From Meandrina meandrites (lineage: Eukaryota > Cnidaria > Anthozoa > Scleractinia > Meandrinidae): a stretch of DNA of 64,000 nt. Every line of letters starts with the position of its first letter. Position 1 is the stretch's first letter. Below the pieces are notes generated by a model. That model searched no databases. It was not told where the DNA came from and worked only from the letters and a program-made list of their open reading frames with translations. Both the position numbers and the translations under genes were made by a program. The DNA lies in NCBI GenBank assembly GCA_963693305.1, contig OY855903.1:55370150-55434149 (forward strand). Direction: 5' to 3'. Shown here in pieces: positions 26,601 through 38,600 of the stretch.

Positions 26601-29600
26601 ACCCCGGCACAATTTGGACATCAAAATATTAACTCCGGGCAAACTTCGAAGTTTGGAACACTCCAGCGCTTCCAAATTTCACCTAAAAGCACAACAACCG
26701 AAGTAAAAGAAGGTTCAATGTATCAGTTTTATTAGCTCCAAATCACATTCGGCTATTTGAAACGATGACAAAGTTTGAGCTAATGTTATAAACTCACCTT
26801 TTGCGTCAAAATGTAGCGAAGTCGCCAAATTTACGTTTTTCTGAATTATATGAAAACTAACCGGACGAATCGAATAAAACTACTGGAACATAAAAATGAA
26901 TATGTTACACACACTTTGCGCTATTTTACGTTTCTGGAGCTGCCTTGATGTGGATGAAATATATGTTTAAAGTGGAGCACTGCTTCAACTCTGTTGCGAA
27001 CACGGCCTTGTTGTTGTTTGAATTCTACTGCTGACGCTATGTAAATTTTTTGGATTTGATGAGAATTTGAGGAATTTTGCATATGGACTAGGGGGATGCA
27101 TTGACAGTGTTCCGTCGCTACATGCTTTGATTTTTCATCCAAACCAAGTCAAGGAAAACAATCCTTACACAGACTTTAAAACAAGAAATGAGAAAAATCA
27201 ATAAATCAATGCATATTTTGACAAAATAGCTATGCTATTAACGATGCTGACGTCGCTGATTACCCTTGCATGACCTCAGAAATCAGAGCATATAGAGACT
27301 AAACACTGTCAATGCACCCCCCTAGTCCATGTGCAAATTCCTCAATTTTTTATCAAATCTGAAAAATTTGCATAGTGTCAGCTGTAGAATTTAAATGACA
27401 ACAAGGCCGTGTTCACAACAGAGTTGAAGCAGTGCTTCCCTTTAAACATATATTTCATCCACATCAAGGCAGCTCCAGAAACGTAAAATAGCGCAAAGTG
27501 TGTGTAACATATTCATTTAAATGTTCCGGTAGTTTTATTCGATTCGTCCGGTTAGTTTTCATATAATTCAAAAAAACGTAAATTTGGCGACTTCGCTACA
27601 TTTTGACACAAAAGGTGAGTTTATAACATTAGCTCAAACTTTGTCATCGTTTCAAATAACCGAATGTGATTTGGAGCTAATAAAACTGATACATTGAACC
27701 TTCTTTTACTTCGGTTGTTGTGCTTTTAGGTGAAATTTGGAAGCGCTGGAGTGTTCCAAACTTCGAAGTTTGCCCGGAGTTAATATTTTGATGTCCAAAT
27801 TGTGCCGGGGTTTCTGTTCCGACGATTTTGCGGAAACTTGAACAGTCATGGCAAGATGGTATTACGAGCTAACTGCAGAAGTTTAAACGAAATCTTAGCG
27901 CTCAGTTATCTGTAAATAGCAGTTTTATCCAAAAAGTAGTGTTCAATAAATGTAACATCGCGCAAAACTAACGAATATTAGATCAACATATTGACATACA
28001 TATTATTCCACGATAAATTTCGTATAAAATGCGAAAGTTTCAGGGAAATCGAGTCAGAAATGGTGGAGTTATTAGAGTTTTTAGCCAGGCATACAGCGCG
28101 TCATTTATTTCGATCGAGTCACCTTAACTGCTTGAACTTTGAGCGGAATAATTACTGTTGCTACTAATACTTCCTAGTCATGTAGGGAATGAAAATGAGT
28201 GCTTATTGGCTGACTGGGTTAGCCGGCAAGAAAATATTTGGTTTGGGTTTTTTTTTATGGTTTTCTATAAGATTGCGTCAGCGGGGCCCTTGTTGTTTTG
28301 ATAAGATGAAGCATACCATGTATATGCAAATATTGTGATCCCTGATCATCGTGAGAAGCAAAGAGGCCTGATGGTTAGCACGATCGAACAGTCTGGTTTC
28401 AAGGGCGAGACACTTTACTTATCACAGTGCCAGTCTTCATGCAGGAATGACAAATGGGTATTAGCAAATTGTTAGGGCATTCTGTCCAAATGCTGCGAGT
28501 AACCTGCAATTGCCTATTCCCCCACCCAGGGGGAATAGCAACCCTTCTTTTGGCTTTATACTATGGAAGCTGGTAAGTTCTGGCGGTGTGGTCACTCGAG
28601 TCGGAGTAAAGAGTTTTTTTCTTTTGCCTTATGCTGTCAATATTTAAGTTTTTATTTATTCTGCATACCAATGATTAACACTGCAAACCACCAAACGCCC
28701 ACCGCGATTCTTCCAGACAGTGATACGGGATGCAGAACATCTGGGCCCTGGCTGACGTAATAAGCAAACGAGGACCAAATGGCGTTGAAAAACCGCAAGT
28801 GATCCTTAGTCTTTATCTCATCTTTTGTGACAGTTCTTGTGTCTCTTGCCTGTGCGACTCTTCCGTGATATCCATGCGGACTAAACGTACTGTGGAGCCA
28901 TAGAAAAACTCCAACTCCTAAAGTTGTGGATACTATGGCAAGCCAGAGATTGAAGTCAAATGGTCGAAGGAAAGAAAACACCTTATATTCACTGTCCTCT
29001 TCTTTCTTCATTAAGATCGACAATCCAACGTCCATAAAAGGTTGAGTGAAATCGATCGCTGTCTGTCTGCTTGAGCTGATCGTGAACGGACCAATCGCAA
29101 GATCAGCTTTCTGAAACAATAAAATTAAAGGGACAGTTCCCTGGCTGATTATCGAAAGTCATTCTATTTCCTTCCTTTCCTTACACATTATATTGCCAAT
29201 GTTAACGTTGGTTGGAGAATAGCAAGTTATAAAACTGAATTCGAAGTTGACGCTACGTTAACTTAGCCTGAAAAACTGGGCCTAAGCTAGACTGTGATAT
29301 ATGATGTTATAATGTCCGTCTTTTTCTTCACTCACTGTTCTTCGCTCTGCCCCTTCCCAGTCTAACCTACCGCGTGGAAAAGACTTCTTTCTGTATTTAA
29401 TAATTTCCCATTACAGGCCATGTGTTTTCTGTAGAGAAGTGTCGAGAAGTGGTCCTATATCGAAACTGTATGTAGTAAAATATATCAATTCGAAAGAAAC
29501 GATTCTGAGAGTACTATCACGTGGTCTGCAAAGAGCAACAAACAAGCAAACAAAAAACAGGCTTAACGTGTCTGTCAGAGGACCAGTTGTATGATACTCT

Positions 29601-32600
29601 TAATGTCATTTAATTTCTGAACTTACATTATCAAGTAGATATCGAACCATTCCACTCCATTCTCCAGTGAACACATCGGGTGCTCCATACACATTGTCAG
29701 GGGATTCTTCTATCGTGTACCTGAATTTCATCTTTTCCTGTAGTTTGTCCAACAAGTCGATGCATAAACCTGTATAAGTTTTCTCCCCTGTCTTGGATTC
29801 CTTGACGAACACGAACGGCTTTTCCTGCCAAAAAGCAAATGCTACTGTGCATGACTTTTCCCTTCACTTGCGTATATGAAAAAGATTAGGCTTTAGGTAG
29901 ACACCAGCCATTTAGAAGATACTCGCTTCCCAGGAGGAGGAGGGGGGGGGGGGGGGGGGTGGGGGTTAAGGGAGAGTGCTACTCCGATATATAAGCTATT
30001 GATATATCCGCCGCTTCCCAGAAGTTTTGTGTGATGTAGGGTATAAAATCATCTTTGATGTACAATAGGACAATACTGAATAGGGTATCACACCGGGAAA
30101 TGACCATTGATATCAGCAATTTAACTAGGCTAGGAGCTGACACTTTGACACTCGACACTTTTTCGAGCCTTTCGTGAATCAAAATACAAATACCAAAATA
30201 GTTCCGACAATAAAAGGCTTTCAGGAAAATAGAGATTCTGGGTTAGGGTGGGGATTTCTGGTGCTTAGTCTAGAATATGGTTGCACAATGCAGCTCAACA
30301 ATGACGGTCTGGTTTAGGGTTAGGGTTCCCGCGTCCTAGTGGCAGACAATAACCCAAATGTCCACGGAGTCTCCCATGGGAAACCAAACAGAAGGGTTCT
30401 CTAGTACATGCTCGGCAAATAAGGTTTTACACTCACAATGACAGTAACAACTCTTATGGTTGTGTTCTCAACGACTGTTGATGTATCCTTAGGAACATTA
30501 ATAGAGCCTGATAACCAGATGACAGGCTGTCGAGGGTCCATCACTACGCCATCTCTTGAGTTCCAACGACCGACCTGAAGAATTAAGCATATAAAGATAC
30601 TATTGTTAGATTTAGCATCGCGAAACCAAACCTCTTCCTAGCTTGTTATTCAAACTTTTAAATACTTTTACCTCACATACAAACTTATAAAACTACACGG
30701 ATTTTGCTACACTAGCAGTCAGACTATTACATGCATAGGTCAGGGTTCTTTAGTGAAGACTAACCTGAATAAAGCCCGTTCTTCCCAAGTTAACAATATC
30801 ATATTCAGCATAATCAGGAGAACCATGCTCATCAAACGATAGGGATGACATCAGACCATCAATGGATATCTGAGACCAAAGAGATTGATGCTGCAGAGCT
30901 TCACAATCAAACAATAAATCGTCTTTATAATACAATGTGTAAACTATATGTTTTGCTTATCTTTATCACTGTGCAGGATGTTCTCAAATGTGTTTAAAAT
31001 CGCTCAGTATATTTTAGGTTAACGCAATCATGGATTACCAGAAGAAAACACTGTCTCCGTTTCAAAGGTACTGTGATGGGCCACTGGAGCGACACAGTAT
31101 AACTAACACCGTGGCGATAAATGTAGTGTAATTATGACCGTCCTTGTACTTAAAATCCTTTGATGTTTTTTAACATTTTGCTCACATTCTTAATATAGTC
31201 CATTAGTTCTTGACCCGGCGGCCAAGGTTTGGTAGTGACTTTTCCTCCAAAATCGAACTCAAGTGAGGCCTCCTTCACATCAAGTCCATCTTTTAGCATC
31301 TGGTCCAAAGCCGCTGCCGCGACAAGTGCCGCGTCGTAGCTCTTACCTCCTGGTGTCTGATGAATTAACATAAATATTATAACCCATTAATGGCCCTATT
31401 TATACTAGAGACGGATCATCCGTCTGGAACGAACTTGGGCAAAGAACGATACGTTCGTCTGATAATTCGTCGGCGTATAAATACGAACAAACAGACGGAT
31501 CATCCGTGCAGATGAACTATCTGGATAATTCGTGTTCATCGACGAATTACCGGGGATAATTCGTCTGAACGGATCATCCGTCTGTAAGAAATCACTGTTA
31601 GTTCATCATATAACTCGTCCCGTATTTATACTAGACGGATGATCCGTCTCGACGGATGATCCGTCTCTAGTATAAATCGGGCCAATGACTAAGGAACTTT
31701 GTATACGTGTTTGTATTGTCTATACACTGTTGAAGTTAAACAAGAACTTACACTGATTCGATCGTTGCCTTTTGTTTTCCATTTATTACTGAAGTCTGGG
31801 TATAGTTTACCAGTGCCGAATGATGGCCTTGTACCAATTACGCCGTAAAATTCGTGTAGCGGATAATCTCCTGGGACCAAGCTCCAATCCTGAGGGAAAA
31901 GGTAATAGAAGTAAGTTCCCGCAGATCGGCAGATATACAGGTAGCCCGAGCAAGACAAAAAAAAATATTGCATATAGTGCTGTCACATAATCCAGGGCTC
32001 GCTGACAGTTTGAGATAAAATAAGATTATGTTGTCAAATAAAAGATGTGTTTGAAAAACCAAGAGGAATCGTACAAGGACATTGTAACGCATTTTGAACA
32101 GTTAGAAACACCTTATTCTGTAAAGAGAAATAATTAATATATTGTGTTGTCGGCACACACCATCCATAATGCAAACACAAACTTACAAGTAGTAATATCG
32201 GAGTCTGACTAAAACCACCTCGGGCGCACCCACATAATTTTACCTCTTTCCGTGACTAGTACTCCGGGGCTAAACCCCTTCGCACCCACTAGTCACGGAA
32301 AGAGGTAAATTATGTGGGAGCTGCTCGGTAGTTTTAGTCAGACTCCGATATTACTACTTGGAAGAAAAGAACAAAACCGAATAAACAAACGAGCCGCGGA
32401 ACGTCTATTTAGAGGAACACAACAGTGAAGTAAACAACAATGGGACGTGGAAGAAAAGGACTCCTTAACCAAAGTCGAAAAAAAACCAAAACCCCCAAAA
32501 ACAGACTGACAACCCAACATACATTATTTATCGGAGAACCGGAAAAAGGACAAATTATAGATCCACCAATACAAATTTCAGATGAGCTGCTCACAGCATT

Positions 32601-35600
32601 GAAAAAAATGAGCCCGCAAGATTTAAAGAACACACTTGTACAACCGGAAGAAGAACAAGAAGAAGTCGACTTAACAGACATGGAAGAGTACGATTTGACG
32701 GGATCAGGAGAGCCGGTTTACGAAACACCAATCATGACGCCACAGCTGACCCGCAGAATAATGGCAAACGAGTTTAGCCCGGACCAGGTGGAGTACATAA
32801 TAAAGAAAAGTTTGCACTTTTAAGAAGCAGCATCAAGAATAGCTTCCACAGCTTGAGCGGTAACAAGTTTGACATCATTTGCCCACGAGGGGGAAGAAAG
32901 GTCTTTGAAAGCGAACACGAGCATGTGGACCAACACAATCATTCTGTCACGTGTATATGTAAATTGATATTTTTTTGCCCGCATTTGGAGAAAAGCGGCA
33001 GCAAGTTATCAAACATGGACATAGCTGAATCAATGCAAAAACTCACACCCGAGCAGCAAAAGCTTTTCATTAAAAAACTGGCAGAGGCAATAGCGGCAGC
33101 AGCGAAAAAGTTCGGACAAGAAATAGAAAAATACCAGAAAGACCCCTATGTGCATTTCAATGGTATGAAAATCAAGAAGACCCTAAAGCAATGTATCCCA
33201 TACACGGAGGAACAATGGGAAAAAGTAATGGAAAAACAAAGGATGTACAAAAACAAGCAGCTGATAAACTTCATAGATAAAGTTTTCTTCGAAGATGGAG
33301 CAGTGCAATTTAAAGAAACACGTCATAAGGGTATAAACAACGATTAATCACAATTAATAACAGGTTAACAAGAGATGGACACATTAGAACTAATACAAGC
33401 ACTTCCGGCAGAACTTCGAGAACAAATCTTAAAGGAGTATGTAAAAATAAAACTGTGGCAACGTAAAATGGAGGGCTGGGATGAAGTGAATAAAGCGATT
33501 TTGGAGGCCCCCTACTGTTTGAAAAACGAGCAGATCACATGGATTCTGCACTGCTACAAATGTGAGCTAGAATGCCAGCGGAACTACCTCTGCAGCCTCT
33601 GTTACACAAGAAAAAGGCAGAGAGAGTATTTAGGACCGGACCTATTCGATCCAGACGAGTACGACCCCTGCTTCACAAAATGGATAACAATCAATAGCAG
33701 AGTGTGGAGCTACACCCATTAGCGCTATTGAGACGTCAAAAGTAAACCCACCACAACTTCTGTATATTTGACATGCATGGTTACACGTCGGCAAACTTAC
33801 TACCTAAAAGAAAAATCGTCCATTAAAATTAAACTTACTAATACACGTTTTGTATTAACTAGGGCTGATTCTGCGCGACCAGGTTGAGATAAACTAAGTG
33901 CAAAATACTGTCCCGAATCTAATCTTATTCTTGCACCGTTAGAAGCTTGGGGTGCAGCATATTGGTATTTTAAACCATCAGCATTACGTACGCTTGTAAA
34001 TGGAGTGTTAGTTAACAAACTGCCGGGTACTCTAAAACCAAAACCTATTCTTTCATAAGTTCGAGAGGCACCCTTTAGTTCGATAATTAAAGCTGAGACA
34101 CCCTCAATTATGCAAGGAAATGGCGCCATTACACGAATGTTATTACCGAATTTAACAAAAGTTCTATCACCTCCTTTATTTTCATTGTATATCCATTCTC
34201 CAGTTATTACTATTCTTGGTTGCAAATTTTTTATCGCATAACCACTTAGATCTAAATCTTTTTGTAACCTGATTGTATCGTTTTCTATTTTGTACCCTCG
34301 ATCATAATTTTTCAACGAAAAGCCGTTTAGATCTAAATCTGTTTGTAGAGTAAAATCGCCGTCATCGATAACAAAAGCCTGATCGTAAACAGTTCCGTCT
34401 ACATCTGTTTGATAACCTTTTACCCCATAAATAATCAAAGCAGCCTTTTCAAGTGGCGAAGAGCCGTCATAACCCGAATTTGAAATATCAAGATAGATTG
34501 TGTTATCATTGTCTTTGTATTTGCGCGTGTGAATAATGGTGCGTGAATATTTCGGGCTGTGACTGTTGAAGTGCTTGGTATGGTAATTAAGAGTATCAAC
34601 CGGGTTAGGGGTTGAAGCACTTATAAACCAATCATTATCAACTTTCGGGATAAAGAACTCAACACATATAGTGTATTCTCCTTCAGACAGAGGTTTTTTA
34701 TTTAGCTTTAAGCGCGAGTTGAAAGAATTGACACCAGTTCTTACGAGATTGAAAGTATAAGCTTTTTTATTCACACTATGAAGGTTGGAGGTAAAGTCTT
34801 CAAACGTAACAGAAGTAACATTGTTTACATCTGTAACGCCTGACCCTCGCTCCAAATAGGCTAAGGCATTCTTTTTATGTGAGTGTCCTGCTGAAATAGA
34901 ATTTGAGCCCACATATTTTTTCATTGAACCAAGATTTACAGCATCCTGATCACCCGTCGGATTCGCAAGTTGCTTTATTGCATGGTCTTTCATGAGAATA
35001 TCTCCAGTAATATTAATGGTTGATACATCCCCACTATCACCCTTTTCCCCTTTTTCACCTTTATCCCCCATAGCTCCTTTCGAACCCGCAGGTCCAGTTG
35101 CTCCAGTGGGTCCCGCGGGTCCTGTAGCTCCAGTTGGTCCTGTAGGTCCCGTTGCTCCCGCAGGACCAGCAGGTCCGGTCGGTCCTTGTGATCCCGTATC
35201 ACCTTTTATTCCTTTTTCTCCAGCATCACCTTTATCCCCTTTAGGACCTTGTGGGCCAGTATTGCCCTTATCACCTTTTTCACCTTTAGGGCCACGCGCT
35301 CCAGTTGCGCCAGTTGGACCAGCAGGGCCGGCAGGGCCGGTTTCCCCTCGGATTGAAGTAGACTCATCATGTGTTTGAGTTGCACCCGTCGCACCGTTAA
35401 GAAACCCCATTTCTATATATTTTCATCAAAATTTTTGAGTGTGGTTTTTTTTGGTTTGTCGTGGTATAAAAAAGAATATTTAGCATCGGTAGCCCTTTCA
35501 AGCAGCTCCCTGTCAATTCCTAATTCATCGGCAATACGGTTATTTTCTTTGGGAAGAAAGTTGAAAATGCAAAAGTGGCTACAATTATCTCGGATGTTTT

Positions 35601-38600
35601 TGGGGACCTTAAAATAGCTTTGAGAAAGATAAATGACGCTGCAATTGCGGTGGCGACCGTTGATAAAATAATCGATAATGTCGTTTTGGTTGCTTTCACA
35701 AACCATGTCATCGAAAATTACAATCTTTTGATTGTCAGTGGACAGCGTTTCCAAAGGAATAACATCGTTGCCGCCTTCAATAACATCATAGCCAGCCACA
35801 GGATTGACTCTTGTGTCGAAATCATCAATCATATATTGGTACTTGTCTTGATGCAGGTTCTTAGCGCAAAGGTAAATTTTGTCGTAGACCAACAACTTGT
35901 AAATCATATGCATGAGAATATTTGTCTTACCAGAGTTGCTTGGCCCGCAAATAAGCATCCGAAAGGTATCTGCTGGCATACAAGTGTGGCCTTGTTTGTA
36001 ATTACTTTTTGTAGTCAAACTGGGATCGTAATTGGGAATTTTCATTTTTTTTCTGTTATATATACGGCAAAAATATGTCCATGAAGAAGTGGCAAAAAAT
36101 TGTCAGCGAAAAGGCTGAAGTTGAGCAGCAGAACGACAAAATCCTCGCGGTAATAAAAAATAACAAAATCAATAAAGAGTTTGGTCAGCTATCAGGTGAG
36201 GATTTGTTCAAACCTATCACATCGCGGCTTGACAAACTCCAAGTAGGGGATAGCAACTCAGTTGCTGAGCCAAAAGAAGAGGTTCCAGACTATGGTATGG
36301 ATGAGTTTGATTTAAACAACCCCTTCGACGGAGATTTTAATCCGGATGCGGAAACACCACCTCCAACACCATCACCATCACCATCACCTACACCATCACC
36401 AACACCAACATCATCACCAACATCATCACCACCACCATCACCTACATCAACACCGTTACCACCTTTAGCTGAAGAGGAAGAAACGGAATTAATGGAAGAA
36501 AGTGGGGCAAGCCGAGGGGAAAAACCAACTAAATGGGGACCACCACAAGAACTGGTTATCGAGGGATCAGAGTCAAATGACCTGCGGACACTGAACAGGA
36601 TGTTAACAGAAAATAAAGACAATCCAAACTATGTGGTAAAAAGCAAAACATCAAAATTCCACGGCGACACATTGGCAGTGATAAAAAAAAAGAGATGAAA
36701 TTCTTGAAAGGAGAAAAAGAGGGGTTAAAATCCCCATACAGCAGCTGATGCCCGATGTTGATGATGATGAACCCGACAGAGAAATGGAAGGAAGCGGAAG
36801 TGTTGATCCAAACGCTTTGGTTGAAAGGCTACACTTAAGCTTGGCGTCTATACAGGCGGGCAACACTTCACTGAAGCTGAAAAAACAGGTCAAGCAGATG
36901 TTGGGGTCGCTGGTAAAGCTAAAGGAAATAACACAAAAAGAAGCCCACAAAATTTTGGGAAGTATTATATAAGCAACATGTCAACCCATTTTCATTTCAA
37001 CCTGTTGCTCGACTCGCAGCTGGCCAAACAAAACAACGCCAACAGCAAGTCACATGACTTCACAATTAAGTTTGACCCACCAATCGCTTTAGAACCCTCC
37101 AAATCGTACAAGGCGGCGTTAAATGAGCTGGTATCCATGTCTTATTCGTGGTACAACATCGCGAAACTGTACAACAACAACAAGTTCAAATGGCGGAAAA
37201 AAACAGAGAAATGGAAAACCGTGACAATTCCGGACGGAATGTATGATTACAACGGTCTTAACACCACCATTCAGGCACTAATCGGAAGAGTGGATCCCAA
37301 GGATGAAAAATCCAAGTTTATTTTCCAGCTGTATTTTCACACCACAACGTATCGGGCGGTCATTTTATTGGAGGACGGCTACGAGCTTGACCTAACCGAA
37401 GGTGAATTCGCTCCGTTGCTGGGTTTTTACAAGAAAACAATAGACAGAGCGAACAATAGGAGCGACCGCGTGCCAAATATAACAAGAGGCGTCGACTGGA
37501 TCTATATCCATTGCGATCTCATTACAAGGGCTGTGGACAACATCGGGGGTGACGTTATGTTCTCTTTTTCAACCGCTGAACTCGTCGTCAGCTACCCCTT
37601 TTCAAAAGAGCCCCGCCGTCTCTTGTGGCACCCGGTGAACAAAAATAGAATCAATGCGATAAATATCAAAATCACAGACGGGCGCAACAACATTATAGAT
37701 CTGAATGACCAAGACGTGGCTTTAAGCATAATCATCGAAGAAGAAAAAGAAAAATAATTTACACATAAGTATAATAATGAATCATCCGAGCGAGTGGGCG
37801 AGATATTATGACGCGCCAAACGGAACATATAGATACAGACACAAAGGTACAGGGGTTGTAAGAGACACCCTGATGAATATAGGAAAGCGGTTCAAAAAGA
37901 AGGTCACCCGTCAGACGTTGGAGAAGGCTGTAAATGAAGCCTCGAAACAAATGCTGAAAAAAGCAGAAGAAAAAGCAGAAGAAAAAGCGGCTGACAAGAT
38001 ACAAGCGGTTTTGCGAAATAGCAACTCAGTTGCTACCCCAAGTGTAAAACCAAAGGGTAAAAAGACTCCAAGTGTAAAACCAAAGGGTAAAAAGACCCCA
38101 CCACAGAAACTTAGTACCGAGTCGCGGCAGAAACTGAAGAAGATGCTAAACCCTGGGGTAGCAACTCAGTTAAGCGGGGATTCACGGAAAAAGTTGAACC
38201 AGATTTTAAACGCGGGTCGGGCTGCAAGGTTGAAAGTAAACCAATTGATAGCGGAAAATTAAAATAATTTTTTTAAAAGATATATAGGACGCAAGATGTT
38301 CAGAAGCCACAGGCATTTGGAAAAAACAGAGTATGTTCGTGTCATGTTAGACAAACCGATCACTATCCCGGGTAACAATCAGCACCAGGTAAAAACAAAC
38401 TATAAATTCACACTCACCGACCGAGACAACTGGTTTGACTGGTATAACGCCTACTTCCGGGCTGATTTCACTTTTGAGGCAACCGCGGATGGTGCGCAAG
38501 TTGCAGCAGATGCTAGGTCAGCACCCATTAACGGCTCATTTTCACTGATAAACAAACTTGTGGTGAAATCAGCAGGCAAAAACATTTACAACGTAGACAA

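Noticed and set aside
31391..31684. CRISPR-like array of GACGGATCATCCGTC
   Set aside because: Spacing is irregular, the repeats are palindromic parts of a MITE, and the genome is eukaryotic.
32853..33014. N-terminal extension of the 33015 gene
   Set aside because: The 54 codons before the chosen ATG lack protein-like character, whereas the part from 33015 begins cleanly.
34992..35378. Pro-rich frame on the plus strand across the fibre gene
   Set aside because: It is the antisense shadow of the Gly-x-y repeats of the minus-strand fibre.
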